From: Microlunatus sagamiharensis
GTDB lineage: Bacteria; Actinomycetota; Actinomycetes; Propionibacteriales; Propionibacteriaceae
Reading direction: 5' to 3'
Assembly: GCF_900105785.1 (NCBI RefSeq)
Contig: NZ_LT629799.1
Span: forward strand, 186,001 to 250,000
Length of the DNA stretch: 64,000 nt
Within the stretch, counting starts at the first letter, position 1; each line of letters opens with the position of its first letter. This document shows, piece by piece, positions 39,421 to 47,281 of the stretch. Below the pieces are notes generated by a model. It made no database searches and was not told where the DNA came from. It saw only the letters and a list, made by a program, of their open reading frames with translations. Position numbers and translations under genes: made by a program.

Positions 39421-40653
39421 CTAGAGGAGGGGCCGGAACGGGGACAGCACCGCCTCGCTCACCTTCGCGAGCGGGTGGCGGGCGCGCCAGCGCTCCCAGG
39501 TGAGCTCGACGGTGTTGCTGGAGTCGACCTCGAAGATCGTCTCCATCTGCCGCGCCACCGCCTCGTTGTAGATCTCGGCGTTGATCTCGTAGTTGCCGTG
39601 CAGGCTCAGCCGGTCGAGGTTGGCCGTGCCGATCGTGGACCACTGCCCGTCGACGGTCGCGGTCTTCGCGTGGACCATGGCGTTCTGGTAGAGGAAGAGC
39701 CGGACGCCGCCGCGCAGCAGCACGCCGTAGAAGCCGCGCGAGACCCAGTCGGCGACGACGTGGTTGGACTCGGCCGGGATGATGATCCGCACGTCGACCC
39801 CGCGCCGCGCCGCGCGGATGAGGGCGCGGAGCATGTCGGCGTCGGGGATCAGGTAGGCGTGGGTCAGGTAGATGTGGTGCGAGGCTCGGTCGATCGCCTC
39901 CAGGTACATCGCCCGGATGGGGTAGACGAGGTTGCGCGGGATGTTGCGGTGCACGCGCAGGTCGGCGTGCCAGCTGTGGCCGCCGAGGTCGGGCAGCGAG
40001 GCGCGGCGCGCGGAGGCGTACAGGTTCCAGTAGTCGGTGAAGGCGTTCTGCAGGTCCCAGACCGCGTCGCCGGTCAGCCTCGCGTGGGTGTCGCGCCAGT
40101 CGGTGGCGTAGAGGCTGCCGATGTTGTAGCCGCCGACGAAGCCGACCGCGTCGTCGACGACGAGGATCTTGCGGTGGTCGCGGCCGCTGTTGCGCAGCGG
40201 CCGGAACGGCGAGGCGATGAGCGGGTGCCGGCGCACGGCGACGTTGCGGGGCAGCCGGTAGAAGCTGGGCCGGACCACGAGGTTGGCGAAGTGGTCGTAG
40301 GTCACGTAGACCTTCACGCCGCGGTCGGCGGCCGCGACGAGCGCGTCCTTGAACGCCTGCCCGATGGCGTCGCCCTTCCAGATGAACGTCTCGAAGAAGA
40401 CCCGCGAGCGCGCCTGGGAGATGGCGTCGAGCATGTCGCGGTAGAGGTCCTCGCCGTAGGTGTAGACCGTCACCTCCGAGCCGCCCGAGGTGATGGAGCG
40501 TGGCGGCACCCGGGGGAAGTGGACGGGCGGGCGGCCGCGCTTGCGGTACTGGTCCACGGCGACGAGCGTGAGCATCGTGGCGCCCTGCACGGCGGCCACG
40601 GCGAGGGCCGCGCGACGCACCACGGAACCGACCGTGGGACGTCTGAACCGCAT
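39421..40653 (-). CDS. Phospholipase D-like/cardiolipin synthase family protein
   Basis: A 410-residue protein with one N-terminal membrane segment (RAALAVAAVQGATMLTLVAVDQYRKRG). Two HKD motifs are present: DHRKILVVDDAVGFVGGYNIG near residue 160 and HAKTATVDGQWSTIGTANLD near residue 330. Both follow HxKxxxxD and form the phosphatidyl-transfer site. Cardiolipin synthase of the bacterial Cls type is the most likely role. The ATG at 40653 follows a TACCCT box at 7 bases (leaderless). It is divergent from pcrA with 60 bases between starts. Confidence 0.9.
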   Translation of the reverse strand: MRFRRPTVGSVVRRAALAVAAVQGATMLTLVAVDQYRKRGRPPVHFPRVPPRSITSGGSEVTVYTYGEDLYRDMLDAISQARSRVFFETFIWKGDAIGQAFKDALVAAADRGVKVYVTYDHFANLVVRPSFYRLPRNVAVRRHPLIASPFRPLRNSGRDHRKILVVDDAVGFVGGYNIGSLYATDWRDTHARLTGDAVWDLQNAFTDYWNLYASARRASLPDLGGHSWHADLRVHRNIPRNLVYPIRAMYLEAIDRASHHIYLTHAYLIPDADMLRALIRAARRGVDVRIIIPAESNHVVADWVSRGFYGVLLRGGVRLFLYQNAMVHAKTATVDGQWSTIGTANLDRLSLHGNYEINAEIYNEAVARQMETIFEVDSSNTVELTWERWRARHPLAKVSEAVLSPFRPLL

Positions 40654-40713
40654 GGGGTTCAGGGTACGCAGCACGCGGGTTCCGTCGGTCCTCACGTCTA
40701 GGGTGGAACCCTC
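40654..40713. promoter_or_regulatory. Divergent promoters of the phospholipase-D gene and pcrA
   Basis: On the minus strand TACCCT (40661-40666) is 7 bases before the ATG at 40653. On the plus strand TAGGGT (40699-40704) is 9 bases before the ATG at 40714. Neither gene has a clear ribosome-binding site. Confidence 0.55.
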
Positions 40714-43257
40714 ATGAGCACTCCCTCCGCCGTCCGGTCCGCCCTCGTCAAGAAGGGGGCGCAGGCCTTCGCCGGCGGCGGCGAGGACGCGGCGCGACGT
40801 CACCGGAGGGCGGCGGACGAGCTGCTCCGGGGGCTCAACCCGCCCCAGCGCGAGGCCGTGCTGCACGAGGGCGGTCCCGTCCTCGTCGTCGCCGGTGCCG
40901 GGTCGGGCAAGACGCGGGTGCTGACCCGCCGCATCGCCTACCTGGTGGGGGAGCGGCACGCCCACCCGGCGTCGGTCCTGGCCATCACGTTCACCAACAA
41001 GGCGGCCGCCGAGATGCGCGGGCGGGTCATGGACCTGGTCGGCAACCGCGCCAAGCTGATGTGGGTCTCGACCTTCCACTCCGCGTGCGTCCGGATCTTG
41101 CGCTCGGAGATCTCGCGCTTCGGGCTGTCGCGGTCCTTCTCGATCTACGACGACGCCGACAGCAAGCGGCTGATGCAGCTGGTGGCCAACGACCTCGACC
41201 TGGACTCCAAGCAGTTCCCGGTCCGGGCGATCATGAGCTGGGTCTCCAACAACAAGAACGAGCTGGTCGACCACGAGACCGCCACGAGCCGGGCGGAGAC
41301 GCCGCAGGACATCATCAACGCGAGCGCGTACGCGGAGTACCAGCGCCGCCTCACCGCGGCGAACGCGCTCGACTTCGACGACCTGATCATGACGACGGTG
41401 CACCTGATCCAGGCGTTCCCGGACCTGCGGGAGACGCTGCGGCGTCGGTTCCGTCACGTGCTCGTCGACGAGTACCAGGACACCAACCACGCGCAGTACG
41501 TCCTCGTGCGCGAGCTGTGCGGCGAGGACGACCCTGCCGAGTCTGACACCGACGCGGGCGGCGCCGACGGGATGGCGATCGAGGCCCCCGAGCTGATGGT
41601 CGTCGGCGACTCCGACCAGTCGATCTACGCCTTCCGCGGCGCGACGATCCGCAACATCAACGACTTCGAGACCGACTTCCCCGGCGCCCGGGTGATCATG
41701 CTCGAGCAGAACTACCGCTCGACGCAGACCATCCTCTCGGCGGCCAACGCCGTGATCCGGCTCAACTCCGGCCGCAAGCCCAAGAACCTGTGGTCCGACG
41801 CCGGCGACGGCGCGCTCATCGAGGGCTACGTCGCCGACACCGAGCACGACGAGGCGCAGTTCGTCGCCGGCGAGGTCGCGCGGCTGCGCGACGCGGGCGA
41901 GGCCCGCCTCGGCGACGCGGCGGTCTTCTACCGCACCAACGCCCAGTCGCGGACGTTCGAGGAGGTGTTCATCCGCTTGGGCCTGGCCTACAAGGTCGTC
42001 GGCGGCACGCGCTTCTACGAGCGCCGCGAGGTGCGCGACGCGATCGCGTACCTCCGTGCGGTGAGCAACCGCAGCGACGACGTCTCGGTGCGCCGCATCC
42101 TCAACGTGCCCAAGCGGGGCATCGGCGACCGGGCGGAGGGCGCGGTGTCGGAGCTGGCGGCGCGGGAGCGGATCAGCTTCGGCGAGGCCCTGCGCCGGGT
42201 GGACGACATCCCGGGGCTCGCGACGCGCTCGGCCAACCAGATCCGCACCTTCGCCGCGTTCCTCGACCAGCACGAGGCGATGGTCACCGAGGGCGCGGCG
42301 GCCGACGCCGTGCTGACCAGCGTGCTCGAGCACTCCGGCCTGCTCGCCTCGCTCCAGGACTCGTCCGACCCGCAGGACCAGAGCCGCCTGGAGAACCTCG
42401 TCGAGCTGGTCAACGTCGCGCGCGAGTTCGTCGACGGCGTCGCCGCCCTGGCGGCGGGCGAGCTCGACGAGCTCGAGGCGCTCGAGGCGGCAGAGCTCGC
42501 GGGTCTCCCCGGTGCCCCTGCGGGCGAGGGCGAGGGCGACCAGCCTCCGGCCCAGGCCAGCGCGGAGCTCGACCCCGAGGCCGACCTCGCCGCCGGCGCG
42601 GCCGAGCCCGACGCGTCGCTGGGCGCGTTCCTCGAGCGCGTGGCCCTCGTCGCGGACAGCGACCAGATCCCCTCCGACGAGGCCGGCCGCGGGCAGGGCG
42701 TCGTCACCCTCATGACCCTGCACACGGCCAAGGGCCTGGAGTTCGACCAGGTCTTCCTCACCGGGCTGGAGGAGGGCGTGTTCCCGCACCAGCGGGCGCT
42801 GCAGGACGCCTCCGAGCAGGCCGAGGAGCGCCGGCTCGCCTACGTCGGCATCACCCGCGCCCGCAAGCGGCTCTACGTCTCGCGCGCGATCGTGCGGGCG
42901 GCGTGGGGGAGCCCCCAGCACAACCCGCCGAGCCGCTTCCTCGACGAGATCCCCGCTCACCTCGTGCACTGGCGGCGTACGGAGCGCGCGGTGACGAGCT
43001 GGCGCAACACGTCGGCCACGGCCTCGCGCCGCGACGACGGCGCGTGGCGCGACCGGACCGGCTACGCCTCGCCCAAGCCCAAGGTGCGGGTGGTGCCGGT
43101 GGTCGACGCGGGCGACCGGGTGCTGCACGCGACCTTCGGTATGGGCAAGGTGCTGAGCACCTCCGGCAGCGGCGACGACGTGAAGGCCGACGTCGACTTC
43201 GGCTCCAGCGGGGTCAAGCGCCTCGCGCTGAAGTTCGCGCCGCTCGAGAAGCTCTAG
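40714..43257 (+). CDS. pcrA: ATP-dependent DNA helicase PcrA/UvrD
   Basis: An 847-residue superfamily 1 helicase. The first residues are a 40-residue head, then LRGLNPPQREAVLHEGGPVLVVAGAGSGKTRVLTRRIAYLV (Q-motif and Walker A). ITFTNKAAAEMRGRV, VDEYQDTNHAQYVL, VVGDSDQSIYAFRGATIRNI, LEQNYRST, VTLMTLHTAKGLEFDQVFLTG and EERRLAYVGITRARKRLYVS follow in order. The acidic insert at about residues 580-640 is variable. The C-terminal ~50 residues (GDRVLHATFGMGKVLSTSG) form the Tudor-like RNA-polymerase-binding domain seen in PcrA. Repair and replication. Confidence 0.96.
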   Translation: MSTPSAVRSALVKKGAQAFAGGGEDAARRHRRAADELLRGLNPPQREAVLHEGGPVLVVAGAGSGKTRVLTRRIAYLVGERHAHPASVLAITFTNKAAAEMRGRVMDLVGNRAKLMWVSTFHSACVRILRSEISRFGLSRSFSIYDDADSKRLMQLVANDLDLDSKQFPVRAIMSWVSNNKNELVDHETATSRAETPQDIINASAYAEYQRRLTAANALDFDDLIMTTVHLIQAFPDLRETLRRRFRHVLVDEYQDTNHAQYVLVRELCGEDDPAESDTDAGGADGMAIEAPELMVVGDSDQSIYAFRGATIRNINDFETDFPGARVIMLEQNYRSTQTILSAANAVIRLNSGRKPKNLWSDAGDGALIEGYVADTEHDEAQFVAGEVARLRDAGEARLGDAAVFYRTNAQSRTFEEVFIRLGLAYKVVGGTRFYERREVRDAIAYLRAVSNRSDDVSVRRILNVPKRGIGDRAEGAVSELAARERISFGEALRRVDDIPGLATRSANQIRTFAAFLDQHEAMVTEGAAADAVLTSVLEHSGLLASLQDSSDPQDQSRLENLVELVNVAREFVDGVAALAAGELDELEALEAAELAGLPGAPAGEGEGDQPPAQASAELDPEADLAAGAAEPDASLGAFLERVALVADSDQIPSDEAGRGQGVVTLMTLHTAKGLEFDQVFLTGLEEGVFPHQRALQDASEQAEERRLAYVGITRARKRLYVSRAIVRAAWGSPQHNPPSRFLDEIPAHLVHWRRTERAVTSWRNTSATASRRDDGAWRDRTGYASPKPKVRVVPVVDAGDRVLHATFGMGKVLSTSGSGDDVKADVDFGSSGVKRLALKFAPLEKL

Positions 43258-43311
43258 CCGCGACCGGGTCCGGACACGACCCTCGGTCGGGCCTGGACGG
43301 ACGAGAACGGG

Positions 43312-43342
43312 ACGCCCCGCCCCTCGTGGAGGGACGGGGCGT
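43312..43342 (+). terminator. Hairpin terminator after pcrA
   Basis: ACGCCCCG and CGGGGCGT pair outside, CCCTC and GAGGG inside, with one mismatch and a GTG loop. Confidence 0.6.
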
Positions 43343-43475
43343 GGTGCCGACCGTCAGACGCCTCTCGGCGAGTGGCCGCTCGTGGCGGCGAAGGGTGAGG
43401 CCCGGGGTCATGATCCGGCCGACGAGAGCATCAACCGGCGGCGGGCCCGGGTTGTTCCCGCCCGACGGGGGAGAC

Positions 43476-44411
43476 CTACGGGTTGAGCCCGTGCGCCTTC
43501 AGCCAGCCCAGCGGGTTGACCGCGCGGTAGACGTCGCCCGGGGTGATGCCGGCCGGGTAGATCTCGAAGTGCACGTGCGGGCCGAACGTCCGGCCGGTCA
43601 TCCCGACCGCGCCCACGGTCTGGCAGCCGCTCACGCTCTGACCGACCTGCACGGACACCGTGGACATGTGGGCCATCAGGCTCTGGGTCCCGTCCGGGTA
43701 CTTGATCGCCACGTAGTTGCCGGCCCAGCCGCTGGCCGGACCACGGCCCGCGTTGGTCACGACGCCCGAGGACGGCGCGCGCAGCGTCGTGCCGATCGGC
43801 GCCGAGAAGTCGAAGCCGGTGTGGTAGCGCGCCCAGCTGCCGACCTGGCCGAAGGTGGCCGCGACGCGGTAGTGGGCGGCCGGCAGGCAGCTCTTGCCGT
43901 TCGCGTCGCCGTCGCCGGTCGTGGCGGCGGGCTTGTCGGCGGGGGCGGGGTCGTCGCTCTTCTGACCCGAGGCGATCTTCTTGGCCTGCTCCTGGGCGGC
44001 GTCGGAGGTCTCGGCGAGTTCCTGCTCACGCTGGTCGACCTGCTTGCCGGCCGCCGCGGCGGTGATTTTGTCGTCGGTCTTGGCCAGCTCCTCGGCCCGC
44101 TGGTCGGCGAGGCTCTTGACCTTCGCCGGGTCGAGCGCGGTGCGGGCGCTGCTGCGGCTGGTCTGGGCGGCGGCGCCGTCGCGGGCCGCACCCCCCTCGA
44201 CGGCGGCGGCGGTCGCGGCCTGCGTGCGGGCGGCGGCGCCGGCGTCCGGCGTGCCCCCGGTCAGCGCCAGGGACCCGGCGACACCGAGGCCGACGGCGGA
44301 CACGGCGAGCGCGGCGACGCCGTGCTGCAGCCAGCCGCGCCGGTTGACGCGGACGTCGTCGATGAGCGCGCGTCGGGCCTGGTGGCGCTGCGTCGGGGAC
44401 GTACTCGGCAC
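43476..44411 (-). CDS. M23 metallopeptidase (LytM type), first copy
   Basis: A 311-residue exported protein. A signal/anchor segment lies at ~30-52 (HGVAALAVSAVGLGVAGSLALTGG), then an Ala-rich coiled-coil-like part with many DQRAEELAKTDDKITAAA-like repeats. The M23 domain shows YHTGFDFSAPIGTTLRAPSSGVV (first HxxxD Zn ligands), MAHMSTVSV and GPHVHFEIYP (third His), so it looks active. It would cut peptidoglycan cross-bridges. The GTG start has GAGGTGA 3-5 bases upstream. A second, related gene lies just upstream on the same strand. Confidence 0.92.
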   Translation of the reverse strand: MPSTSPTQRHQARRALIDDVRVNRRGWLQHGVAALAVSAVGLGVAGSLALTGGTPDAGAAARTQAATAAAVEGGAARDGAAAQTSRSSARTALDPAKVKSLADQRAEELAKTDDKITAAAAGKQVDQREQELAETSDAAQEQAKKIASGQKSDDPAPADKPAATTGDGDANGKSCLPAAHYRVAATFGQVGSWARYHTGFDFSAPIGTTLRAPSSGVVTNAGRGPASGWAGNYVAIKYPDGTQSLMAHMSTVSVQVGQSVSGCQTVGAVGMTGRTFGPHVHFEIYPAGITPGDVYRAVNPLGWLKAHGLNP

Positions 44412-44426
44412 TGATCACCTCGTGCA

Positions 44427-44460
44427 GCGGGCGTGACCGTCGTACATGACGGTCTCCCGC
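44427..44460 (-). ncRNA. Leader hairpin next to the ribosome-binding site of the M23 gene
   Basis: GACCGTC (44435-44441) and GACGGTC (44448-44454) pair perfectly; outside them GCGGG (44427-44431) pairs with CCCGC (44456-44460). It ends six bases from the GAGGTG binding site. This could affect translation. A larger hairpin (44494-44526, 12 bp) precedes it. I could not match either to a known riboswitch by eye. Confidence 0.4.
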
Positions 44461-44493
44461 CGCGGCTCGTGGGGGGTTCGCGGACGGAGTAAG

Positions 44494-44526
44494 GCCCGTC
44501 GCCACCAGGGGGGTGCGGCAACGGGC
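44494..44526 (-). ncRNA. First leader hairpin of the M23 mRNA
   Basis: A 12-bp stem with two G-U pairs (GCCCGTTGCCGC with GGTGGCGACGGGC on the minus strand) at the predicted 5' end of the transcript. Confidence 0.4.
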
Positions 44527-44532
44527 GCTCCA

Positions 44533-44562
44533 GAACCATAACGGAACCGTAACGAGAGGCAA
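44533..44562 (-). promoter_or_regulatory. Promoter of the M23 gene with a tandem 11-bp repeat
   Basis: On the minus strand TTGCCT (44557-44562) and TATGGT (44535-44540) are 16 bases apart. Between and over them lie two direct copies of an 11-mer, GAACCATAACG (44533-44543) and GAACCGTAACG (44544-44554), differing at one base. The pattern (R)TAACG twice, 11 bases apart, is the kind bound by OmpR-family regulators such as MtrA. Confidence 0.6.
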
Positions 44563-44570
44563 AACTTCTC

Positions 44571-44594
44571 AGTACCACTGTTGAAAGTGGTACT
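44571..44594. promoter_or_regulatory. Perfect 9-bp inverted repeat upstream of the M23 promoter
   Basis: AGTACCACT (44571-44579), six bases, then AGTGGTACT (44586-44594). AT-richer than its surroundings, it is placed just upstream of the -35 box. Either an operator or, read on the minus strand, a terminator of the upstream gene. Confidence 0.55.
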
Positions 44595-44700
44595 ATCCCT
44601 CCGCCTGCGACCTAGATTCGTGCGGATCACGACCTGTGCGCAGGCTGTGCCGTCCCTGAGGGGCGCCGTCCGCGGCAGCCTCGTGGAGCCGCGGCGAGGG

Positions 44701-45666
44701 TCAGCGGGTGGTGACGCCGACGCTGCGGAGGAACGGGGTGGGGTCGACGGCCTTGTAGACGTCGCCGAAGCGGACGCCCTGCGGGTAGAGCTCGAAGTGC
44801 AGGTGCGCGCCGAACGCCCGGCCGGTCTGCCCGACGTAGCCGATCACCTGGCCGGTCTGCACGGTGTCGCCGGTCGAGACACCCATGCGCGACATGTGCG
44901 AGTACATCGTGGTGCGCCCGTCCGCGTGACGCACGGCCACGTGGTTGCCGGCCCAGTCGCCGGAGTTGCCGGCGTAGACGACGACGCCCGCGAGCACGGA
45001 GTGGATCGGGGTCCCGTACGCGGCCCGGAAGTCCAGGCCTGTATGGTAGGTCGCCCAGGAGCCGACCGCGCCGAACTTGGCGCCGACGACCCCGGTGCTA
45101 ATCGGGAGCGTGCCGCGGGTGCCGACCGGCAGCGAGCCGGACGTGCCGGTCACGGGCTGCAGGGCGGAGCCGGACAGGGTCGGGTCGACCGTGGGGTCGG
45201 GGGTCGCCCCCGTGACCAGGCCGGCGTCGACCGCGGCCTGCCGGGCGGCCACGGCCGCCTCCAGCCGCTGCTGCGCGATCTTCGCGGCCTCCGCCTGGAC
45301 GGCGGCCTGGGCGCTGGTGAGCTGCTGCTGGCGCGCGGTGCCGGCGTCGCTGAGGGACGCGCGGGCCACCTTCTGCGCGTCGCGGGCCAGCGCGTCGCCA
45401 CGCTGCGCGGCGACCTCGGCGAGCAGGGCCGCCTGGAGGTCGGCGCTGCGCCGGGCGACGGTGGCGTAGTCGGGCGCCGCGGCCTGCGGCTGGGCCTGGG
45501 CAGGGCGGGCGGTGCCCGCGTCGGCCCGGACGGCGAGGGGCGACGACCCGGCGGCGACGAGCCCGGCCACGGCGATGAGCAGGGCCAGGATCGTGTTCGT
45601 CACCAGCGTGCGCTGCTCGCTCGCAGACCGCGCGGGCGCGCGGTGCAGGACGGCGGTGGAGGACAC
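44701..45666 (-). CDS. M23 metallopeptidase (LytM type), second copy
   Basis: A 321-residue exported peptidase. The signal peptide is LVTNTILALLIAVAGLVAAGSSPLAVRADA. An Ala/Gln-rich coiled coil (~70-150) follows, then the M23 domain with YHTGLDFRAAYGTPIHSVLAGVV, MYSHMSRMGV and GAHLHFELYP. It resembles the downstream gene and probably arose with it by duplication. The start is GTG 45666, with AGGAG 5-6 bases upstream; the open frame runs to 45789 but lacks support. A leader of about 88 bases with a hairpin (45723-45743) precedes it. Confidence 0.9.
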   Translation of the reverse strand: MSSTAVLHRAPARSASEQRTLVTNTILALLIAVAGLVAAGSSPLAVRADAGTARPAQAQPQAAAPDYATVARRSADLQAALLAEVAAQRGDALARDAQKVARASLSDAGTARQQQLTSAQAAVQAEAAKIAQQRLEAAVAARQAAVDAGLVTGATPDPTVDPTLSGSALQPVTGTSGSLPVGTRGTLPISTGVVGAKFGAVGSWATYHTGLDFRAAYGTPIHSVLAGVVVYAGNSGDWAGNHVAVRHADGRTTMYSHMSRMGVSTGDTVQTGQVIGYVGQTGRAFGAHLHFELYPQGVRFGDVYKAVDPTPFLRSVGVTTR

Positions 45667-45748
45667 GGGGCTCCTGGGTCTCGTGGCGTCGCCGGTGCGG
45701 CCGGCGCCCTGCCGGCAGGGGCGGTGCGCCCCTCGGGCGCACCTTCTT

Positions 45749-45774
45749 CCGGCACCTGAAATTCTACGTGCCGG
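45749..45774 (-). promoter_or_regulatory. Inverted repeat around the -10 box of the second M23 gene
   Basis: CCGGCAC (45749-45755) and GTGCCGG (45768-45774) flank a 12-base spacer holding TAGAAT (minus strand, 45761-45766), a good -10 box. The stop codon of the upstream lipase gene is the TAG of this box (45764-45766). A perfect 9-bp hairpin, GGTGCGCCC-CTC-GGGCGCACC (45723-45743), follows in the leader. Confidence 0.6.
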
Positions 45775-46660
45775 AGGGTCCTCGCGCACGGTCCGCCGCC
45801 GATTCGGTGCGGGTGTCCGCCCGCTCCTGCCGGGAGCGCGAGAGCAGGTCGGCGATCTCGTGCGCCAGCGCGCGGTGGTGCGGCATGGAGAGGTGCCCGA
45901 CCCCGTGGACGTCGACGTTGGTGGCGTCGAGGTCGGGGTGCTCCAGCCGGGCCCGGCGCGCCGGCACGACCAGGTGGTCGATGTCGCTTGCGTACGCCAC
46001 GAAGCGCGTGCGGCAGCCGGGCGCGGGCTCCGCGAGCGCCCGGACGACCGCGCTGCCCGGGGCGAGCTGGCGGGCCATCGGCAGCACCGGGACGAGCGGG
46101 GCGAGGCGGGCCAGCTCCGTGCCGCCGTGCGGAGTGCCGAGCGTCACCAGGGTGTCGACGACCTCGTCGCCGCCCTGCTTCTGCACGAACCAGCGGGCGA
46201 GCAGGCCGCCGAGGCTGTGCCCCACCACCTGCACGCGCTCGTGGCCGGTCTCGCGGACCAGGCGGTGGACCACCTCGCCGAGCGCGGCGGACGCGCGGGC
46301 GACGTCGCTGGTCAGCAGCCCGTAGTCGTGGGCGGCGACGGTCGCGAAGCCGCGGGCCCGCAGCAGCCGGTCGAGGCGGGCGAAGACCGAGTGGTTGTCC
46401 ACGATCCCGTGCACCAGCAGGATCGGTGTCGTCGCGGCGCGCGGGTCGAGGTTCACCAGCCCGCGCTGGCCGGGACCGGCGGCGTCGCCCCGCCGGCGCA
46501 GCGTCCGGGCGGCCGACCCGGGCAGCGCGCCCAACGGGTAGCGGGCCAGGTGGGCGGCGATCCAGCCGGCCTCGCGGGCGAGCCCCGGCACCGCGGCCAG
46601 GGCCCTCGGCGGCACGGCCCGCGAGCGCCACGACGGCGCACCGTCCCGCGCGACGACCAC
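45764..46660 (-). CDS. Lipase-like alpha/beta hydrolase
   Basis: A 298-residue protein. PILLVHGIVDNHSVFARLDRLLRARGF is the oxyanion strand (HG). VQVVGHSLGGLLARWFVQ has the nucleophile Ser, LVTLGTPHGGTELARLAP is typical of bacterial triacylglycerol lipases, and GVGHLSMPHHRALAHEI has the His. An N-terminal hydrophobic stretch is weak, so export is uncertain. The GTG at 46660 follows TAGGTT by 6 bases (leaderless). Divergent from the cobalamin-binding protein gene. Confidence 0.85.
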   Translation of the reverse strand: MVVARDGAPSWRSRAVPPRALAAVPGLAREAGWIAAHLARYPLGALPGSAARTLRRRGDAAGPGQRGLVNLDPRAATTPILLVHGIVDNHSVFARLDRLLRARGFATVAAHDYGLLTSDVARASAALGEVVHRLVRETGHERVQVVGHSLGGLLARWFVQKQGGDEVVDTLVTLGTPHGGTELARLAPLVPVLPMARQLAPGSAVVRALAEPAPGCRTRFVAYASDIDHLVVPARRARLEHPDLDATNVDVHGVGHLSMPHHRALAHEIADLLSRSRQERADTRTESAADRARGPSGT

Positions 46661-46714
46661 CGCCCCAACCTACCGGCGCCGCCGTGCGCAGGGGTGCTCA
46701 CTAGGGTGGACGGC
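46661..46714. promoter_or_regulatory. Divergent leaderless promoters (lipase / cobalamin protein)
   Basis: Only 54 bases separate the two start codons. On the minus strand TAGGTT (46667-46672) lies 6 bases before GTG 46660. On the plus strand TAGGGT (46702-46707) lies 7 bases before ATG 46715. Confidence 0.65.
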
Positions 46715-47155
46715 ATGGTTCCGGGACCGGGCGAGGCGGGTCGCGCGACGGCCGTGCCGCGCCGCGTCGTCGTGGCCAAGCCCGGCCTGGACGGGCACGA
46801 CCGGGGGGCCAAGGTGGTCGCCCGCGCGCTGCGCGACGCGGGCATGGAGGTCATCTACACCGGCCTGCACCAGACCCCGGAGCAGATCGTCGCCACCGCG
46901 CTGGCCGAGGACGCCGACGCGATCGGGCTGTCGGTCCTGTCGGGTGCCCACCTCACCCTCTTCACCCGGGTCATCGACCTGCTGGCGGCGGAGGACGCCT
47001 CCGACATCGTGGTCTTCGGCGGCGGCATCATCCCCGAGGCCGACCGGGCCCAGCTCCTCGAGCGCGGGGTCGCGGGGGTCTTCGGGCCGGGCGCGACGAT
47101 GGCGTCGATCGTGGAGTGGGTGCGCGAGCACGTGCCCGAGCGCGAGGCCGGCTAG
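46715..47155 (+). CDS. Free-standing cobalamin-binding (B12) domain protein
   Basis: A 146-residue protein. VVVAKPGLDGHDRGAKVVARALRDAGMEVIYTGLHQTPEQIVATALAEDADAIGLSVLSGAH is the B12-binding domain of methylmalonyl-CoA mutase, with the DxHxxG motif (DGHDRG) for base-off B12 binding, then FGGGIIPEAD. No mutase catalytic subunit is next to it. Stand-alone domains of this size can be the small subunit of acyl-CoA mutases. It is followed after 126 bases by sucC, which handles the succinyl-CoA such a mutase would make. Confidence 0.9.
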   Translation: MVPGPGEAGRATAVPRRVVVAKPGLDGHDRGAKVVARALRDAGMEVIYTGLHQTPEQIVATALAEDADAIGLSVLSGAHLTLFTRVIDLLAAEDASDIVVFGGGIIPEADRAQLLERGVAGVFGPGATMASIVEWVREHVPEREAG

Positions 47156-47281
47156 CCCTGGTTCCCGCGGTCGACGGCCCGTACGACCGCCCGGTCGCCA
47201 CGGACTAGGCTCGTCCACCGACCACGACCCAGCAGAGAGGGTGTGCGGCGCACGCCGCCGGACGCCTCAGGAGGATCACGG

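Noticed and set aside
39421-43128. 3.7-kb open frame on the minus strand across pcrA
   Set aside because: Only the last 1.2 kb (phospholipase-D part) is real; the rest is antisense to pcrA with typical GC-rich low-complexity composition.
44412-44530. c-di-AMP (ydaO) riboswitch before the M23 gene
   Set aside because: The leader is structured and the gene type fits, but at ~117 bases it is short and I could not find the conserved ydaO segments by eye.
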